The position numbers were made by a program, and so were the translations under genes. Below are positions 20,199 through 29,362 of a DNA stretch of 64,000 bases, one piece after another. The stretch is from Rhodobacterales bacterium LSUCC0387 (lineage in GTDB: Bacteria; Pseudomonadota; Alphaproteobacteria; Rhodobacterales; Rhodobacteraceae): positions 621,501 to 685,500 of the forward strand of contig WVSR01000001.1 of assembly GCA_015689775.1 (NCBI GenBank). The letters run 5' to 3'. The stretch's first letter is position 1. The number at the start of each line of letters is the position of its first letter. The notes below the pieces were generated by a model, which was not told the origin of the DNA, made no database searches, and was given only the letters and a program-made list of their open reading frames with translations.

Positions 20199-22478
20199 AT
20201 GTCTCGTTTTGCCGCCCCAATTGCTGAACAAATTTGGGATATGAAATATCGTCTCAAAGAGGTGGATGGCACAGCCATTGACTGCACGGTTGAAGATACA
20301 TGGCGGCGGATTGCGCGGGCTTTGGCTTCGGTGGAAAAAGACCCTGCCTATTGGGAGGAAAAATTCTACGAAGCCCTTGAGGATTTCAAATATCTACCAG
20401 CAGGCCGCATCACGGCAGGTGCTGGAACAGGGCGCAGCGTTACGCTCTTCAATTGCTTTGTCATGGGCACAATCCCCGACAGTCTGAGCGGCATTTTTGA
20501 CATGCTCAAAGAGGCAGCTTTGACTATGCAGCAGGGGGGCGGGATCGGCTATGATTTCTCAACCATTCGACCCAAAGGTGCGGATGTTAAGGGTGTGGCC
20601 GCAGATGCCTCTGGCCCGTTGAGTTTCATGGATGTTTGGGATTCTATGTGCCGCACGATCATGTCGGCTGGCTCGCGCCGCGGCGCGATGATGGCAACGA
20701 TGCGCTGCGACCATCCAGATATTGAAGATTTTATAACGGCCAAATCTGATCCGGCGCGGTTGCGGATGTTCAATGTCTCTGTTCTCGTCACGGATGCCTT
20801 TATGGAGGCGGTCAAAGCGGACGGGCCTTGGGAATTGGTGTTTGACGACAAGGTCTACCGCACTGTGCAGGCGCGTGACTTGTGGAACTGGATCATGCAA
20901 TCGACCTATGATTACGCCGAGCCTGGTGTGATTTTTATCGATCGTATCAGCGAATCCAATAATCTGGCCTATTGCGAAACCATTGCTGCAACCAACCCGT
21001 GCGGCGAACAACCCTTGCCGCCCTATGGGGCGTGTTTGCTTGGCTCTGTTAACCTTGCGCGGCTCGTGCGCGCGCCCTTCGAGGCGGATGCGGCCCTTGA
21101 TCTAGATTCGCTTAAGGATTTGGTGCGGGTCGCTGTGCGGATGATGGATAATGTGGTTGATACTAGCCGTTTTCCACTTGAGGCGCAGGCCCGTGAGGCT
21201 CAAGCAAAGCGGCGTATTGGTTTGGGTGTTACGGGTTTGGCCGATGCCCTTTTGATGCTTGGCCTGCGCTATGGGGCCGATGACGCAGTGGTACAGTCCG
21301 AGATTTGGATGAAGGAAATTGCCCATGCGGCCTATTGGGCTTCGGTGGAATTGGCGCGTGAAAAAGGTGCATTCCCCTTGTTTGACGCCGAAGCGTTCTT
21401 GGCTTCGGGGAATATGGCGCAAATGGATCAAGATTTGCGGGAGGCGATTGCCAAAGATGGCATCCGCAACGCGCTTTTGACCTCGATTGCACCGACAGGC
21501 ACCATCAGCCTTTATGCGGGAAATGTTTCCTCTGGGATTGAGCCCGTTTTTGCCTATAGCTACACGCGTAAAGTCTTGCAGCGGGACGGATCGCGCAGCG
21601 AGGAGGAGGTGACCGATTACGCGGTCAAACTTTGGCGCGAGAAACGGGGTGATGCGGAATTGCCCGCGTTTTTCGTAAATGCCCAAACCCTTGCTCCTGC
21701 CGATCACGTGCGCATGCAGGCAGCCGCACAGAAATGGGTTGATAGTTCCATCTCGAAAACCATCAACGTGCCGAGAGATATCAGCTTTGAGGCCTTCAAG
21801 GATGTCTATCTGCAGGCATATGAAATGGGCTGTAAGGGGTGCACTACTTATCGCCCCAATGATGTTACAGGCAGTGTCCTGAGTGTTTCTGAAGCAGAAG
21901 CAAAGCCAGATGGCGCAATTGCGCGCGAGGCCTCTTCGGGCGAAGTGGTTTATATCTCCGAGCCGCTAGAGCGGCCGCAGACCCTAGAGGGCAATACATA
22001 TAAACTGAAATGGCCCGATAGCCCGCACGCGATTTATATCACGATCAATGATGTAGTGCTCAGCGGTCATCGCAGGCCGTTTGAGGTGTTTATCAACTCC
22101 AAGAATATGGAGCATTACGCGTGGACAGTGGCGTTGACTCGGATGATGTCGGCTGTGTTCCGCCGTGGTGGTGATGTGAGTTTCGTGGTGGAGGAACTCA
22201 AAGCCGTGTTTGATCCGCGCGGGGGGGCATGGATTGGGAGTAAATATGTGCCCTCCATCTTGGCGGCGATTGGCGGTGTTATCGAGCGGCATCTGATCGC
22301 AATCGGGTTTATTTCGGGCGAGGGGATGGGGTTGAAAACCGACCCCACCGCCGAGGTCTATGATTTGGGCGCAGGCGGCACAGGGGCTGCTGAGTGCAAT
22401 TCCTGTGGGTCTTCTGCGATGCGGATGAGCGAGGGGTGCATGACTTGCACTGATTGTGGTTATTCAAAATGTGGCTAA
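20199..22478 (+). CDS. nrdJ: Adenosylcobalamin-dependent (class II) ribonucleotide reductase
   Basis: A 759-residue enzyme that reduces ribonucleotides to deoxyribonucleotides using adenosylcobalamin as radical source, working with or without oxygen. Cys86 in LFNCFVMG is one of the redox cysteines. NPCGEQ holds Cys268 (radical thiyl site) and Glu270. MMATMRCDHPDIEDFI and TAPTGTIS-like SIAPTGTISLYAG are conserved. The C-terminal CNSCG, CMTCTDCGYSKCG cluster is the Cys-rich tail thought to re-reduce the active site. The ATG at 20199 (MSRFAAPIAEQIW) matches the family start. Confidence 0.95.
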   Translation: MSRFAAPIAEQIWDMKYRLKEVDGTAIDCTVEDTWRRIARALASVEKDPAYWEEKFYEALEDFKYLPAGRITAGAGTGRSVTLFNCFVMGTIPDSLSGIFDMLKEAALTMQQGGGIGYDFSTIRPKGADVKGVAADASGPLSFMDVWDSMCRTIMSAGSRRGAMMATMRCDHPDIEDFITAKSDPARLRMFNVSVLVTDAFMEAVKADGPWELVFDDKVYRTVQARDLWNWIMQSTYDYAEPGVIFIDRISESNNLAYCETIAATNPCGEQPLPPYGACLLGSVNLARLVRAPFEADAALDLDSLKDLVRVAVRMMDNVVDTSRFPLEAQAREAQAKRRIGLGVTGLADALLMLGLRYGADDAVVQSEIWMKEIAHAAYWASVELAREKGAFPLFDAEAFLASGNMAQMDQDLREAIAKDGIRNALLTSIAPTGTISLYAGNVSSGIEPVFAYSYTRKVLQRDGSRSEEEVTDYAVKLWREKRGDAELPAFFVNAQTLAPADHVRMQAAAQKWVDSSISKTINVPRDISFEAFKDVYLQAYEMGCKGCTTYRPNDVTGSVLSVSEAEAKPDGAIAREASSGEVVYISEPLERPQTLEGNTYKLKWPDSPHAIYITINDVVLSGHRRPFEVFINSKNMEHYAWTVALTRMMSAVFRRGGDVSFVVEELKAVFDPRGGAWIGSKYVPSILAAIGGVIERHLIAIGFISGEGMGLKTDPTAEVYDLGAGGTGAAECNSCGSSAMRMSEGCMTCTDCGYSKCG

Positions 22479-22853
22479 GGCCCTATAGATAACACAACAA
22501 ATTCGTAAACAAATTCTAGACACAATTTTATTATTTACTGCCTTGTAAATGCGGCTGGTCGTAATCTGGCCCCGTCAGGTTTATTGTGCGCTCGCCTTTG
22601 GCCAAAACGGCTATACTGCCTTTTATGGGGTGACCTATCTCGCGCCCGAATTTGCCAGCCAAACCACGGTGCAGGTTGTTGAGTCGGTTAGTCTTGGATG
22701 GAATTTCTAAACCCAACGCTTGAGCCTAGGTCTATGTGCGAAAATTTGCCAAGGCGCGCCAAAGGGGATTCACAGAAAGAATCACCCATGCTAGCTTGCC
22801 ATCTAAGCTGAAAAATAAACGGCACGCATTGAGGCAAGTAAGGCAGGCATCGC
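22479..22853. other. Gap between nrdJ and the Hint-like gene: mostly decayed sequence
   Basis: This stretch begins AT-rich right after nrdJ with no clear terminator. Its only readable content is the short outer-membrane-protein-like tail at 22549-22710. The remainder up to 22853 shows no gene or RNA I can support. Confidence 0.5.
22549..22710 (+). pseudogene. C-terminal remnant of an outer-membrane beta-barrel protein
   Basis: A 53-codon reading frame opening with ATG directly after a stop codon and without a ribosome-binding site. The translation has alternating hydrophobic residues (AFYGVTYLAPEFASQ, VQVVESVSLGWNF) and ends in phenylalanine, the usual recognition residue for the BAM assembly machine. 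This resembles the last beta strands of an LpxR/DUF2219-type or similar barrel, but the family assignment is a guess. The rest of the gene is missing. The decayed state fits the truncated gene next to it. Confidence 0.4.
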
Positions 22854-23204
22854 ATGAGCATGGGGTTGCGCGGTGCGTTCATCATTTCTTGGGCGCAGAC
22901 GCGGATCGAGGAAGTCTCGGACTATAACAAGAAAGATATGGCTGAAGGGATGAGTTGGAGCTGGCACGGTCGTGCCTTCCTGCTTGAAGGCAAAGACGCC
23001 GCCCTTGTTCTGACATCCAGCCGCGATCTTCTCCAACTTCGTGCCAAAGAGGCGCGGGTCGTGCGTAAGTTCATGCAAAGACCCGCGCCCCTGCCTTACT
23101 TTTCGAGCGACCTTGACGATCCCCTGTGTCGTGATGCAGTGGTGCTGCAGAAGCTGCGATTTTGTCCGCCCATTTTGGGTCATCGCGTGGGATTTATGGC
23201 CTAA
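22854..23204 (+). pseudogene. Truncated N-terminal region of a Hint-domain-type protein
   Basis: A 116-residue frame starting MSMGLRGAFIISWAQT. The first 75 residues (GLRGAFIISWAQTRIEE, SWSWHGRAFLLEG, LRAKEARVVRKFM) resemble the conserved N-terminal part of Hint-domain proteins that I recall from Rhodobacteraceae, where it is followed by a longer domain. Here the reading frame ends after about 40 more residues without such a domain, so the gene looks truncated. AAGGCAGG upstream of the ATG is a fair ribosome-binding site, so the fragment may still be translated. The homology is from memory and needs a database search. Confidence 0.45.
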
Positions 23205-23229
23205 GCTATGCTTGATTTCCCCCATGCGC

Positions 23230-23256
23230 TTGACAGCGCGAGGAATCCGCTATAGC
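23230..23256 (+). promoter_or_regulatory. Candidate rpsD promoter
   Basis: TTGACA (23230-23235) and TATAGC (23251-23256) lie 15 bp apart, slightly short of the optimum, and are followed by GC-rich sequence as in many stable-RNA and ribosomal promoters of this group. The transcript would carry a leader of about 150 nt before rpsD. Confidence 0.45.
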
Positions 23257-23409
23257 CCGCGCACCACTGATGCACCGTTTGTGGTGCGTCTTTTCATTGG
23301 TGTTGGTGGCCCCCGCAAGGGAATGCCTGTCGGCCAAAGCGAGAGCAGCGGCAAAGGACAACGCCCTTCATAGCCCCGATCCGGGGCGTTCTAACGAAGG
23401 AGATCAGCC
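23257..23409 (+). promoter_or_regulatory. Structured 5' leader of rpsD with competing hairpins
   Basis: GCACCAC (23261-23267) can pair with GTGGTGC (23281-23287), while GCACC at 23272-23276 competes for the same right arm. Nearer the gene, GCCCCG-ATC-CGGGGC (23373-23387) forms a tight hairpin, while AACGCCC (23360-23366) can pair instead with GGGCGTT (23384-23390), using part of the same bases. S4 represses its own mRNA in well-studied bacteria, so this may be an autoregulatory site. The pairing is seen; the regulation is inferred. Confidence 0.4.
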
Positions 23410-24030
23410 GTGACCAAACGCACGTCTGCCAAGCATAAAATCGACCGCCGCATGGGCGAAAACATTTGGGGCCGCCCCAAATCCCCAGTAAACCGCCGCG
23501 AATATGGCCCAGGCCAGCATGGTCAGCGCCGCAAGGCGAAACTATCTGACTTCGGCACGCAGTTGCGCGCCAAGCAGAAGCTGAAGGGCTATTATGGCGA
23601 CTTGACCGAGAAGCAATTCCGCCGCATCTACGCAGAAGCAGAGCGTGTAAAAGGTGATACGGGTGAAAACCTAATCGGCCTATTGGAGCGCCGCTTGGAC
23701 GCCGTTGTTTACCGCGCCAAATTCGTGCCCACAGTCTTTGCGGCCCGCCAATTCGTAAATCACGGCCATGTTTTGGTGAACGGCAAGCGCGTCAACATCC
23801 CATCCTACCGCGTGAAAGAGGGTGATGTTGTTGAGGTGCGTCAGAAATCCAAGCAATTGGCAACAGTTCTGGAAGCTGTACAATTGGCGGAGCGTGATGT
23901 GCCTGACTATGTCGAGGCCGATCACTCCAAGATGACCGCGACCTTCGTGCGCACGCCTGTTTTGGGCGATGTGCCATACCCAGTCGTGATGGAACCGAAC
24001 CTCGTGGTCGAATTCTACGCGAAGAACTAA
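23410..24030 (+). CDS. rpsD: 30S ribosomal protein S4
   Basis: A primary 16S rRNA-binding protein that nucleates 30S assembly. The 206-residue length is standard. The N-terminal part has [21 protein letters not shown]. The S4 RNA-binding fold is visible as [38 protein letters not shown] (named here in parts: [11 protein letters not shown] and [15 protein letters not shown]). The GTG start at 23410 is preceded by GAAGGAG. It stands alone rather than in the alpha operon, as is usual in alphaproteobacteria. Confidence 0.98.
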   Translation: MTKRTSAKHKIDRRMGENIWGRPKSPVNRREYGPGQHGQRRKAKLSDFGTQLRAKQKLKGYYGDLTEKQFRRIYAEAERVKGDTGENLIGLLERRLDAVVYRAKFVPTVFAARQFVNHGHVLVNGKRVNIPSYRVKEGDVVEVRQKSKQLATVLEAVQLAERDVPDYVEADHSKMTATFVRTPVLGDVPYPVVMEPNLVVEFYAKN

Positions 24031-24057
24031 TCTTTGCCGCCATAAGTTAAGATGATC

Positions 24058-24087
24058 AAAAGCGCGCCCCCTTTGGCGCGCTTTTTT
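24058..24087 (+). terminator. Intrinsic terminator after rpsD
   Basis: AAGCGCGCC pairs with GGCGCGCTT around a CCCTTT-type loop and is followed by a run of T residues ending near 24087. Confidence 0.92.
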
Positions 24088-24160
24088 GTTACTGTTCCTG
24101 TGAAAGGTTCTTTGCGTATGCTCTTCCATGCGGGTGACGGAGAAGTAAGGAGTGTGGCGT

Positions 24161-24436
24161 ATGGCCACGTGGAAAAATCCAATCATCTTGGATGACGAAG
24201 CGCCGAGAGTTGGTGACGCATCCCCCGTTGACGCGCCTACGATTTTTGACACGCCATCCGCCGCGCCCGATGAACGGCCCCCGCCCCAAAAGATCTCGGG
24301 CGTATCGTGATTTTTAATCTGGTCAGCGGGCGGCCTTGTCAGTGCGCTTTTGATCAACGCTGTTTGGGCTTTTCGTATGCTCAAAAGGCTGATGGCGCAA
24401 AGCGCGGCTTTACCCCGCGCGCCGGCGGCGATATAG
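24161..24436 (+). pseudogene. Small membrane-protein gene interrupted by an in-frame TGA
   Basis: The ATG at 24161 has an excellent site (AAGGAG, 8 nt upstream) and opens MATWKNPIILDDEAP, a Pro/Asp-rich soluble segment of 49 residues. A TGA at 24308-24310 stops it. The same frame then stays open for 41 more codons and encodes a plain membrane helix (FLIWSAGGLVSALLINAVWAF) with a basic flank (RMLKRLMA). The layout resembles the N-terminal part of YcjF/TIGR01620 membrane proteins, but this is only a resemblance. TGA could be a mutated TGG. The likeliest reading is a decayed, shortened gene. Confidence 0.5.
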
Positions 24437-24605
24437 GGCTAAGCATGAGACGGATGAACACGCAGATTTCCCTACGAATTATCTGCCCGGCGCTCTGATC
24501 AGCAGGGCCGCCGGGACTAAGGTTTTGAGCTATCGCGCCGCTCTTTCCCACTCTCATTGGTCATGGCCTGCCGTGACCAGTTTCAGCCAATAGGACGTCC
24601 TTCGC

Positions 24606-27521
24606 ATGTGTGCCGACCTTCCCGACTACAAAGACACGTTGAACCTTCCCCAAACTGATTTTCCGATGCGCGCAGGCCTGCCACAGCGCGAGCCTGATTG
24701 GCTGGCCCGTTGGGAGAAAATTGGCGTCTATCAACGCCTGCGCGACAAGGCGGCAGAGGCGGCTAAGGCCGGTGCGCCGCGCATGCAATTCGTGCTGCAT
24801 GACGGCCCCCCCTATGCCAATGGTAATCTGCATATCGGTCACGCGCTGAACAAAGTGCTGAAGGATATGGTTGTGCGTAGCCAACAGATGATGGGCCATG
24901 AGGCGCGCTACATTCCTGGTTGGGATTGCCACGGCCTGCCCATCGAATGGAAGATTGAGGAGGCCTACCGCGCCAAAGGCCAAGACAAGGATAAGATTGA
25001 CGTTGTCGATTTCCGCCAGGAATGCCGTCGCTTTGCCGAAGGGTGGATTGATGTGCAGCGTGCTGAGTTCAAGCGCCTTGGCGTAACGGGGAATTGGGAC
25101 AAGCCATATCTCACCATGGATTTCCACGCTGAGGCGGTGATCGCGGGCGAGTTTATGAAATTCCTGATGAATGGCGCGCTTTATCAAGGCTCAAAGCCCG
25201 TTATGTGGTCGCCCGTTGAAAAGACCGCATTGGCCGAGGCGGAGGTGGAATATCACGACCGCCAGACCGATGCGATTTGGGTGCCATTTAAGGTACAGAA
25301 TTCTGGCGCGCTTGGTGGTGCTTTTGTCGTGATTTGGACAACCACCCCTTGGACGATCCCGCAAAACCGCGCGATCTGTTTTGGCCCTTCGATTTCCTAC
25401 GGGCTCTATGAGGTCACCGGGACCCCTGACGAATGTTGGGCCAAGGTTGGTGATCGCTATCTTGTGGCTGATAAACTGGCCGAGGATGCGCTTAGCGCGA
25501 TGCGTCTTGAGGCGGGCCACTACACGCGCCTGCGCGATATCAGCGCCGATGAATTGGCCACGCTTGTCACCCATCACCCACTGCATGGGGCCGAGGGTGC
25601 GAATGGCGAATGGGATTTTGAGGTCAAACTTTTTGTAGGCGACCACGTCACCGATGATGCGGGCACGGGTTTCGTGCATACCGCGCCAAGTCACGGGGAT
25701 GATGACTATCAAATCGGTCTCAAGCATGGGCTTGAGATGACCTATAATATTCTGGATGACAGCAGCTTCCGCGCTGATCTGCCCTTCTTTGCAGGGCTTC
25801 GCGTCATCGAAGAAAACGGCAAGGCGGGTAAGGCCAATAAGGCCGTGATCGACAAGCTGGTTGAGTTTGGCGGCCTGCTGGCCCGCCGCCGCATCACCAT
25901 CTCGGACGCGCATAGCTGGCGCTCGAAGGCGCCTGTGATCCGCCTGAACCGCCCGCAATGGTTTGCCGCCATCGACCGCGAGATTGGCGGGGATGACACC
26001 TATGGCAAGACCATCCGCGAACGCGCGCTGCGCTCGATTGATGCATTGGTGACATGGACACCGCAGACCGGGCGCAATCGTCTGCATTCGATGATTGAAG
26101 CCCGCCCTGACTGGGTGTTGTCGCGGCAGCGTGCATGGGGTGTGCCGCTGAGTTGCTTTGTCAAGAAAGATGCACAGCCAAGTGACCCCGATTTCTTGCT
26201 GCGCGATGACGCGGTGAATGCCCGCATCCTTGAGGCCTTTGAGGCTGAGGGTGCAGATGCATGGTATAAAGAGGGGGCCAAAGCCCGCTTCTTGGGCGAT
26301 GAATATGACCCAGACGCCTATGAGCAGGTCTTTGATATCTTGGATGTTTGGTTTGACTCTGGCTCAACCCATGCCTTTGTCTTGCGGGATCGCGAGGATG
26401 GCTCACAGGACGGGATTGCCCATCTCTATCTCGAAGGCACAGACCAACATCGCGGGTGGTTCCATTCGTCGATGTTGCAGGCTTGCGGCACAATCGGTCG
26501 CGCACCCTATCGCGGTGTTCTGACCCATGGCTTCACGCTCGATGAGAAGGGCATGAAAATGTCCAAATCCTTGGGCAATACGGTCGCGCCACAGGCGGTG
26601 ATTGACCAATATGGCGCTGATATTCTGCGCCTATGGGTGGCACAATCAGATTATACGGCTGATCTGCGCATCGGGCCTGAGATCTTGAAGAACGTGGCCG
26701 ACAGCTATCGCCGCTTGCGCAATACGATGCGGTTTATGCTTGGCTCCTTGGGTGACTTAACGGAAACCGACCGCACAGAAGCCGCCGATATGCCCGAGTT
26801 GGAGCGGTTCATCCTGCATCGTTTGTCAGAGTTGGATCGGATCGTGCGCGAAGGCTATGCGAAATATGATTTCCAAGGCGTGTTCCAAGCGCTGTTCAAT
26901 TTTGCGACCACTGATTTGTCGGCCTTTTACTTCGATATCCGCAAAGACGCGCTTTATTGTGATGGTGATACTGCGCAACGCCGTGCGGCGCGCACAGTTT
27001 TGGATCACCTATTCCAACGCCTGACCACTTGGCTTGCGCCGATTTTGACCTTCACCATGGACGAGGTATGGCTTGAGCGGAACAAAGACCCTGAGGCCTC
27101 AGTGCATCTGGTGGATTTCCCCAACACCCCTGCGGCGTGGCATGATCCAGACTTGGCCGCGAAATGGGCGATGATCCGCCGTGCGCGCCGCGTGGTGACA
27201 GCCGCGCTTGAGGTGCAGCGCCGTGACAAGGTGATTGGGGCCTCCCTAGAAGCCGCGCCTGTGATCTACGTGGCAGATGCCGCAATGCGCGCAGCGCTGC
27301 AATCTGTGCAGTTCGAGGATTTGGTCATCACCTCTGCGGTGACGCTGAGCGATGAGGCGATGCCCGCGGATGCCTTCACCTTGCCCGAAATTGAGGGGGT
27401 TGGTGTGGTCTTTGCCAAAGCGGATGGCGAAAAATGTGCGCGCTGTTGGAAAATTCTGCCCGATGTGGGCAGCCACAGCCATGCTCATGTTTGCGGGCGC
27501 TGCGACAGCGCGTTGACCTGA
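24606..27521 (+). CDS. ileS: Isoleucyl-tRNA synthetase IleS
   Basis: A class I synthetase of 971 residues that charges tRNA-Ile and edits valine. The HIGH motif is HIGH at residues 76-79 and the KMSKS motif is KMSKS at 651-655. The editing domain lies between, with WTTTPWTIPQNRAI. RHRGWFHSS-type GTDQHRGWFHSSML is conserved. The C-terminal zinc site is CARC with a later CGRC. It ends with a strong terminator and is apparently transcribed alone. Confidence 0.98.
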   Translation: MCADLPDYKDTLNLPQTDFPMRAGLPQREPDWLARWEKIGVYQRLRDKAAEAAKAGAPRMQFVLHDGPPYANGNLHIGHALNKVLKDMVVRSQQMMGHEARYIPGWDCHGLPIEWKIEEAYRAKGQDKDKIDVVDFRQECRRFAEGWIDVQRAEFKRLGVTGNWDKPYLTMDFHAEAVIAGEFMKFLMNGALYQGSKPVMWSPVEKTALAEAEVEYHDRQTDAIWVPFKVQNSGALGGAFVVIWTTTPWTIPQNRAICFGPSISYGLYEVTGTPDECWAKVGDRYLVADKLAEDALSAMRLEAGHYTRLRDISADELATLVTHHPLHGAEGANGEWDFEVKLFVGDHVTDDAGTGFVHTAPSHGDDDYQIGLKHGLEMTYNILDDSSFRADLPFFAGLRVIEENGKAGKANKAVIDKLVEFGGLLARRRITISDAHSWRSKAPVIRLNRPQWFAAIDREIGGDDTYGKTIRERALRSIDALVTWTPQTGRNRLHSMIEARPDWVLSRQRAWGVPLSCFVKKDAQPSDPDFLLRDDAVNARILEAFEAEGADAWYKEGAKARFLGDEYDPDAYEQVFDILDVWFDSGSTHAFVLRDREDGSQDGIAHLYLEGTDQHRGWFHSSMLQACGTIGRAPYRGVLTHGFTLDEKGMKMSKSLGNTVAPQAVIDQYGADILRLWVAQSDYTADLRIGPEILKNVADSYRRLRNTMRFMLGSLGDLTETDRTEAADMPELERFILHRLSELDRIVREGYAKYDFQGVFQALFNFATTDLSAFYFDIRKDALYCDGDTAQRRAARTVLDHLFQRLTTWLAPILTFTMDEVWLERNKDPEASVHLVDFPNTPAAWHDPDLAAKWAMIRRARRVVTAALEVQRRDKVIGASLEAAPVIYVADAAMRAALQSVQFEDLVITSAVTLSDEAMPADAFTLPEIEGVGVVFAKADGEKCARCWKILPDVGSHSHAHVCGRCDSALT

Positions 27522-27540
27522 AAATCGCAATCTCGTGACT

Positions 27541-27574
27541 TGGAACCTGACCCGAAAGGGTTAGGTTCCTTTTT
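27541..27574 (+). terminator. Intrinsic terminator after ileS
   Basis: GGAACCTGACCC (27542-27553) pairs with GGGTTAGGTTCC (27558-27569) through one G-T wobble and closes on a GAAA tetraloop, followed by TTTTT. Confidence 0.93.
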
Positions 27575-27599
27575 ATGTTCAAGAAATGAGGGACGGATC

Positions 27600-28463
27600 A
27601 TGTCGGAAAATGCGCCATATGCCCCACCGAAGGTTTGGGTTTGGGACAAAGAAAACGGTGGGAAATGGGCAAGTCTGAACCGTCCTATTGCAGGACCTAC
27701 ACATGAAAAAGATTTGCCACGGGGAAGTCATTCGTTTCAACTTTATTCATTGGCTACGCCTAATGGAGTGAAAGTCACTGTAATGTTTGAGGAATTACTC
27801 GATGCAGGTCATGCAGCCGAGTATGATGCATGGTTGATCCGTATCGAAGATGGTGACCAATTCAGCTCTGGCTTTACTGATTTGAATCCTAATTCGAAAA
27901 TTCCTGCGCTGATGGACTATTCAGGCCAATCTCCCGTGCGCGTGTTTGAGTCGGGCGCGATCTTGATGCATTTGGCGGAAAAATTCGGGTCCTTCTTGGG
28001 TCGCCCAGAGGATCGGCCAGAACTTCTGTCATGGCTCATGTGGCAGATGGGAAGTGCGCCGTATTTGGGTGGCGGTTTCGGGCATTTCTATGCCTATGCA
28101 CCTTTCGCGCAAGAATACCCGATCAATCGTTTCGCGATGGAGGTGAAGCGCCAGTTGGATGTTCTTGATCGTCATCTCGAAGGGCGGGATTGGATGGTGG
28201 GCAGCGAAATGACTATTGCTGATATTGCAGTTGCACCATGGTATGGCCGTCTAGTGCGCGGTGAGGTCTATGACGCGGGCGAGTTTCTATCTGTGCATGA
28301 ATATAAAAATGTGGTCGCTTGGGCCGAGCGGTTCTATGCTCGTCCCGCTGTGCAGCGCGGCGTTAAGGTCAATCGCATTTCCGGCTCGCTTGAGGGACAA
28401 TTGCATGAGCGCCATTCTGCCGATGATTTCCTGAACCGCACGCAGGATAAAATCGGCGGCTGA
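27600..28463 (+). CDS. yghU: Glutathione S-transferase family protein, YghU-type disulfide oxidoreductase
   Basis: A 287-residue protein of the YghU/Nu class of glutathione transferases, which reduce disulfides or organic hydroperoxides with glutathione. The N-terminal extension PPKVWVWDKENGGKWASLNRP is diagnostic of the class (given in parts: PPKVWVWD and GGKWASLNRP). The thioredoxin-like half has LNPNSKIPALMD and FESGAILMHLAEKFG. The helical half contains MTIADIAVAPWYGRL. The ATG at 27600 follows GAGGGA. Its stop abuts the stop of the convergent ygfZ. Confidence 0.92.
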   Translation: MSENAPYAPPKVWVWDKENGGKWASLNRPIAGPTHEKDLPRGSHSFQLYSLATPNGVKVTVMFEELLDAGHAAEYDAWLIRIEDGDQFSSGFTDLNPNSKIPALMDYSGQSPVRVFESGAILMHLAEKFGSFLGRPEDRPELLSWLMWQMGSAPYLGGGFGHFYAYAPFAQEYPINRFAMEVKRQLDVLDRHLEGRDWMVGSEMTIADIAVAPWYGRLVRGEVYDAGEFLSVHEYKNVVAWAERFYARPAVQRGVKVNRISGSLEGQLHERHSADDFLNRTQDKIGG

Positions 28464-29225
28464 TTATTCTACGAAATGTACCTTGGCTGCGCCCGCCTGC
28501 ATAGAGGGTTCGGCGCGGTCAAAACGTAAGTAAGCCAGTGCTTGATCCCCTGAAATGCTGTGAAGCCGCCCAACCTCGCGGCCGTTTGCGGTGATCAAGT
28601 CGCCTTCCTCTGCTGCGCCGCTGACCATGACCCGCGCCAGCCCTTTGCGCAGTTCGGTCTTGTGTTTCATCCGCGCCGTGACCTCTTGGCCGACATAGCA
28701 CCCTTTTTTGAAATCCACGCCATTTAGCCGCTCAAATCCAAGTTCTAAGATATAGCTGTCATTGGGGAGCAGTTCGCGCCCATGCTCGGGGATCAAATGG
28801 GCAATGCGCGTAGTTTTCCATCCTACCGCATCCCATAGGTTGGACAAGCCCGACTGGTCATAGGCGCGCCAACCAAGGGCCGGATCACGTGGATCAGCAT
28901 ATGCCCCTTGTGGCGGGGTTCCATGCCCCACGGCCACGGTCACATCTGAGAGGGTCAGCGCCACATCTGCGCGCAGCTTATACATCGACAAACGCTGCAT
29001 AAGCGGTGCGGCTAAATCACCGTCCACATCAAGCAAAACGCGATCGCCGCGATCCAGCATGAAAAAATCAGCCAGATACTTACCGTGCGGGCTCAGGATC
29101 GCACTGTAGCGCAGCCCTTCGGCATCTTGAGGGAGGGCATTGGTGGTCAAACCTTGCAAGAATTTCTCGCGGTCAGACCCTGATACCTCAATGATTTTAC
29201 GATTTTGTGGCTGCTCTTTGGTCAT
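28464..29225 (-). CDS. ygfZ: Folate-binding protein YgfZ (CAF17 family)
   Basis: A 253-residue GcvT-fold protein that uses folate to support assembly or repair of iron-sulfur clusters. The family signature KGCYVGQE lies at residues 174-181 with the conserved Cys176. The N-terminal half has VSGSDREKFLQGLTTNA, also typical. It converges on yghU with no gap and is divergent from the aminotransferase at 29363. Confidence 0.92.
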   Translation of the reverse strand: MTKEQPQNRKIIEVSGSDREKFLQGLTTNALPQDAEGLRYSAILSPHGKYLADFFMLDRGDRVLLDVDGDLAAPLMQRLSMYKLRADVALTLSDVTVAVGHGTPPQGAYADPRDPALGWRAYDQSGLSNLWDAVGWKTTRIAHLIPEHGRELLPNDSYILELGFERLNGVDFKKGCYVGQEVTARMKHKTELRKGLARVMVSGAAEEGDLITANGREVGRLHSISGDQALAYLRFDRAEPSMQAGAAKVHFVE

Positions 29226-29362
29226 GGCGCTGTTTCCCTTATCTTGACCAGAGAGCTAATCATTCTTGCGCTCTTGCCAAGGCCGCGAGAGTAATTGAAA
29301 TTGCACCAAGACGCAAAAGCCTGTGCCTTGCTTTTTGCCGATTTCAATAAAGGGACACTTCC

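Noticed and set aside
22531-22716. Minus-strand reading frame over the same stretch as the outer-membrane tail
   Set aside because: It starts with TTG, lacks a ribosome-binding site, and its composition does not look like a real protein; the opposite strand gives a better barrel-like translation.
24308-24310. TGA as a selenocysteine codon
   Set aside because: The protein is a small membrane protein with no redox motif, and no SECIS-like stem was seen after the codon.
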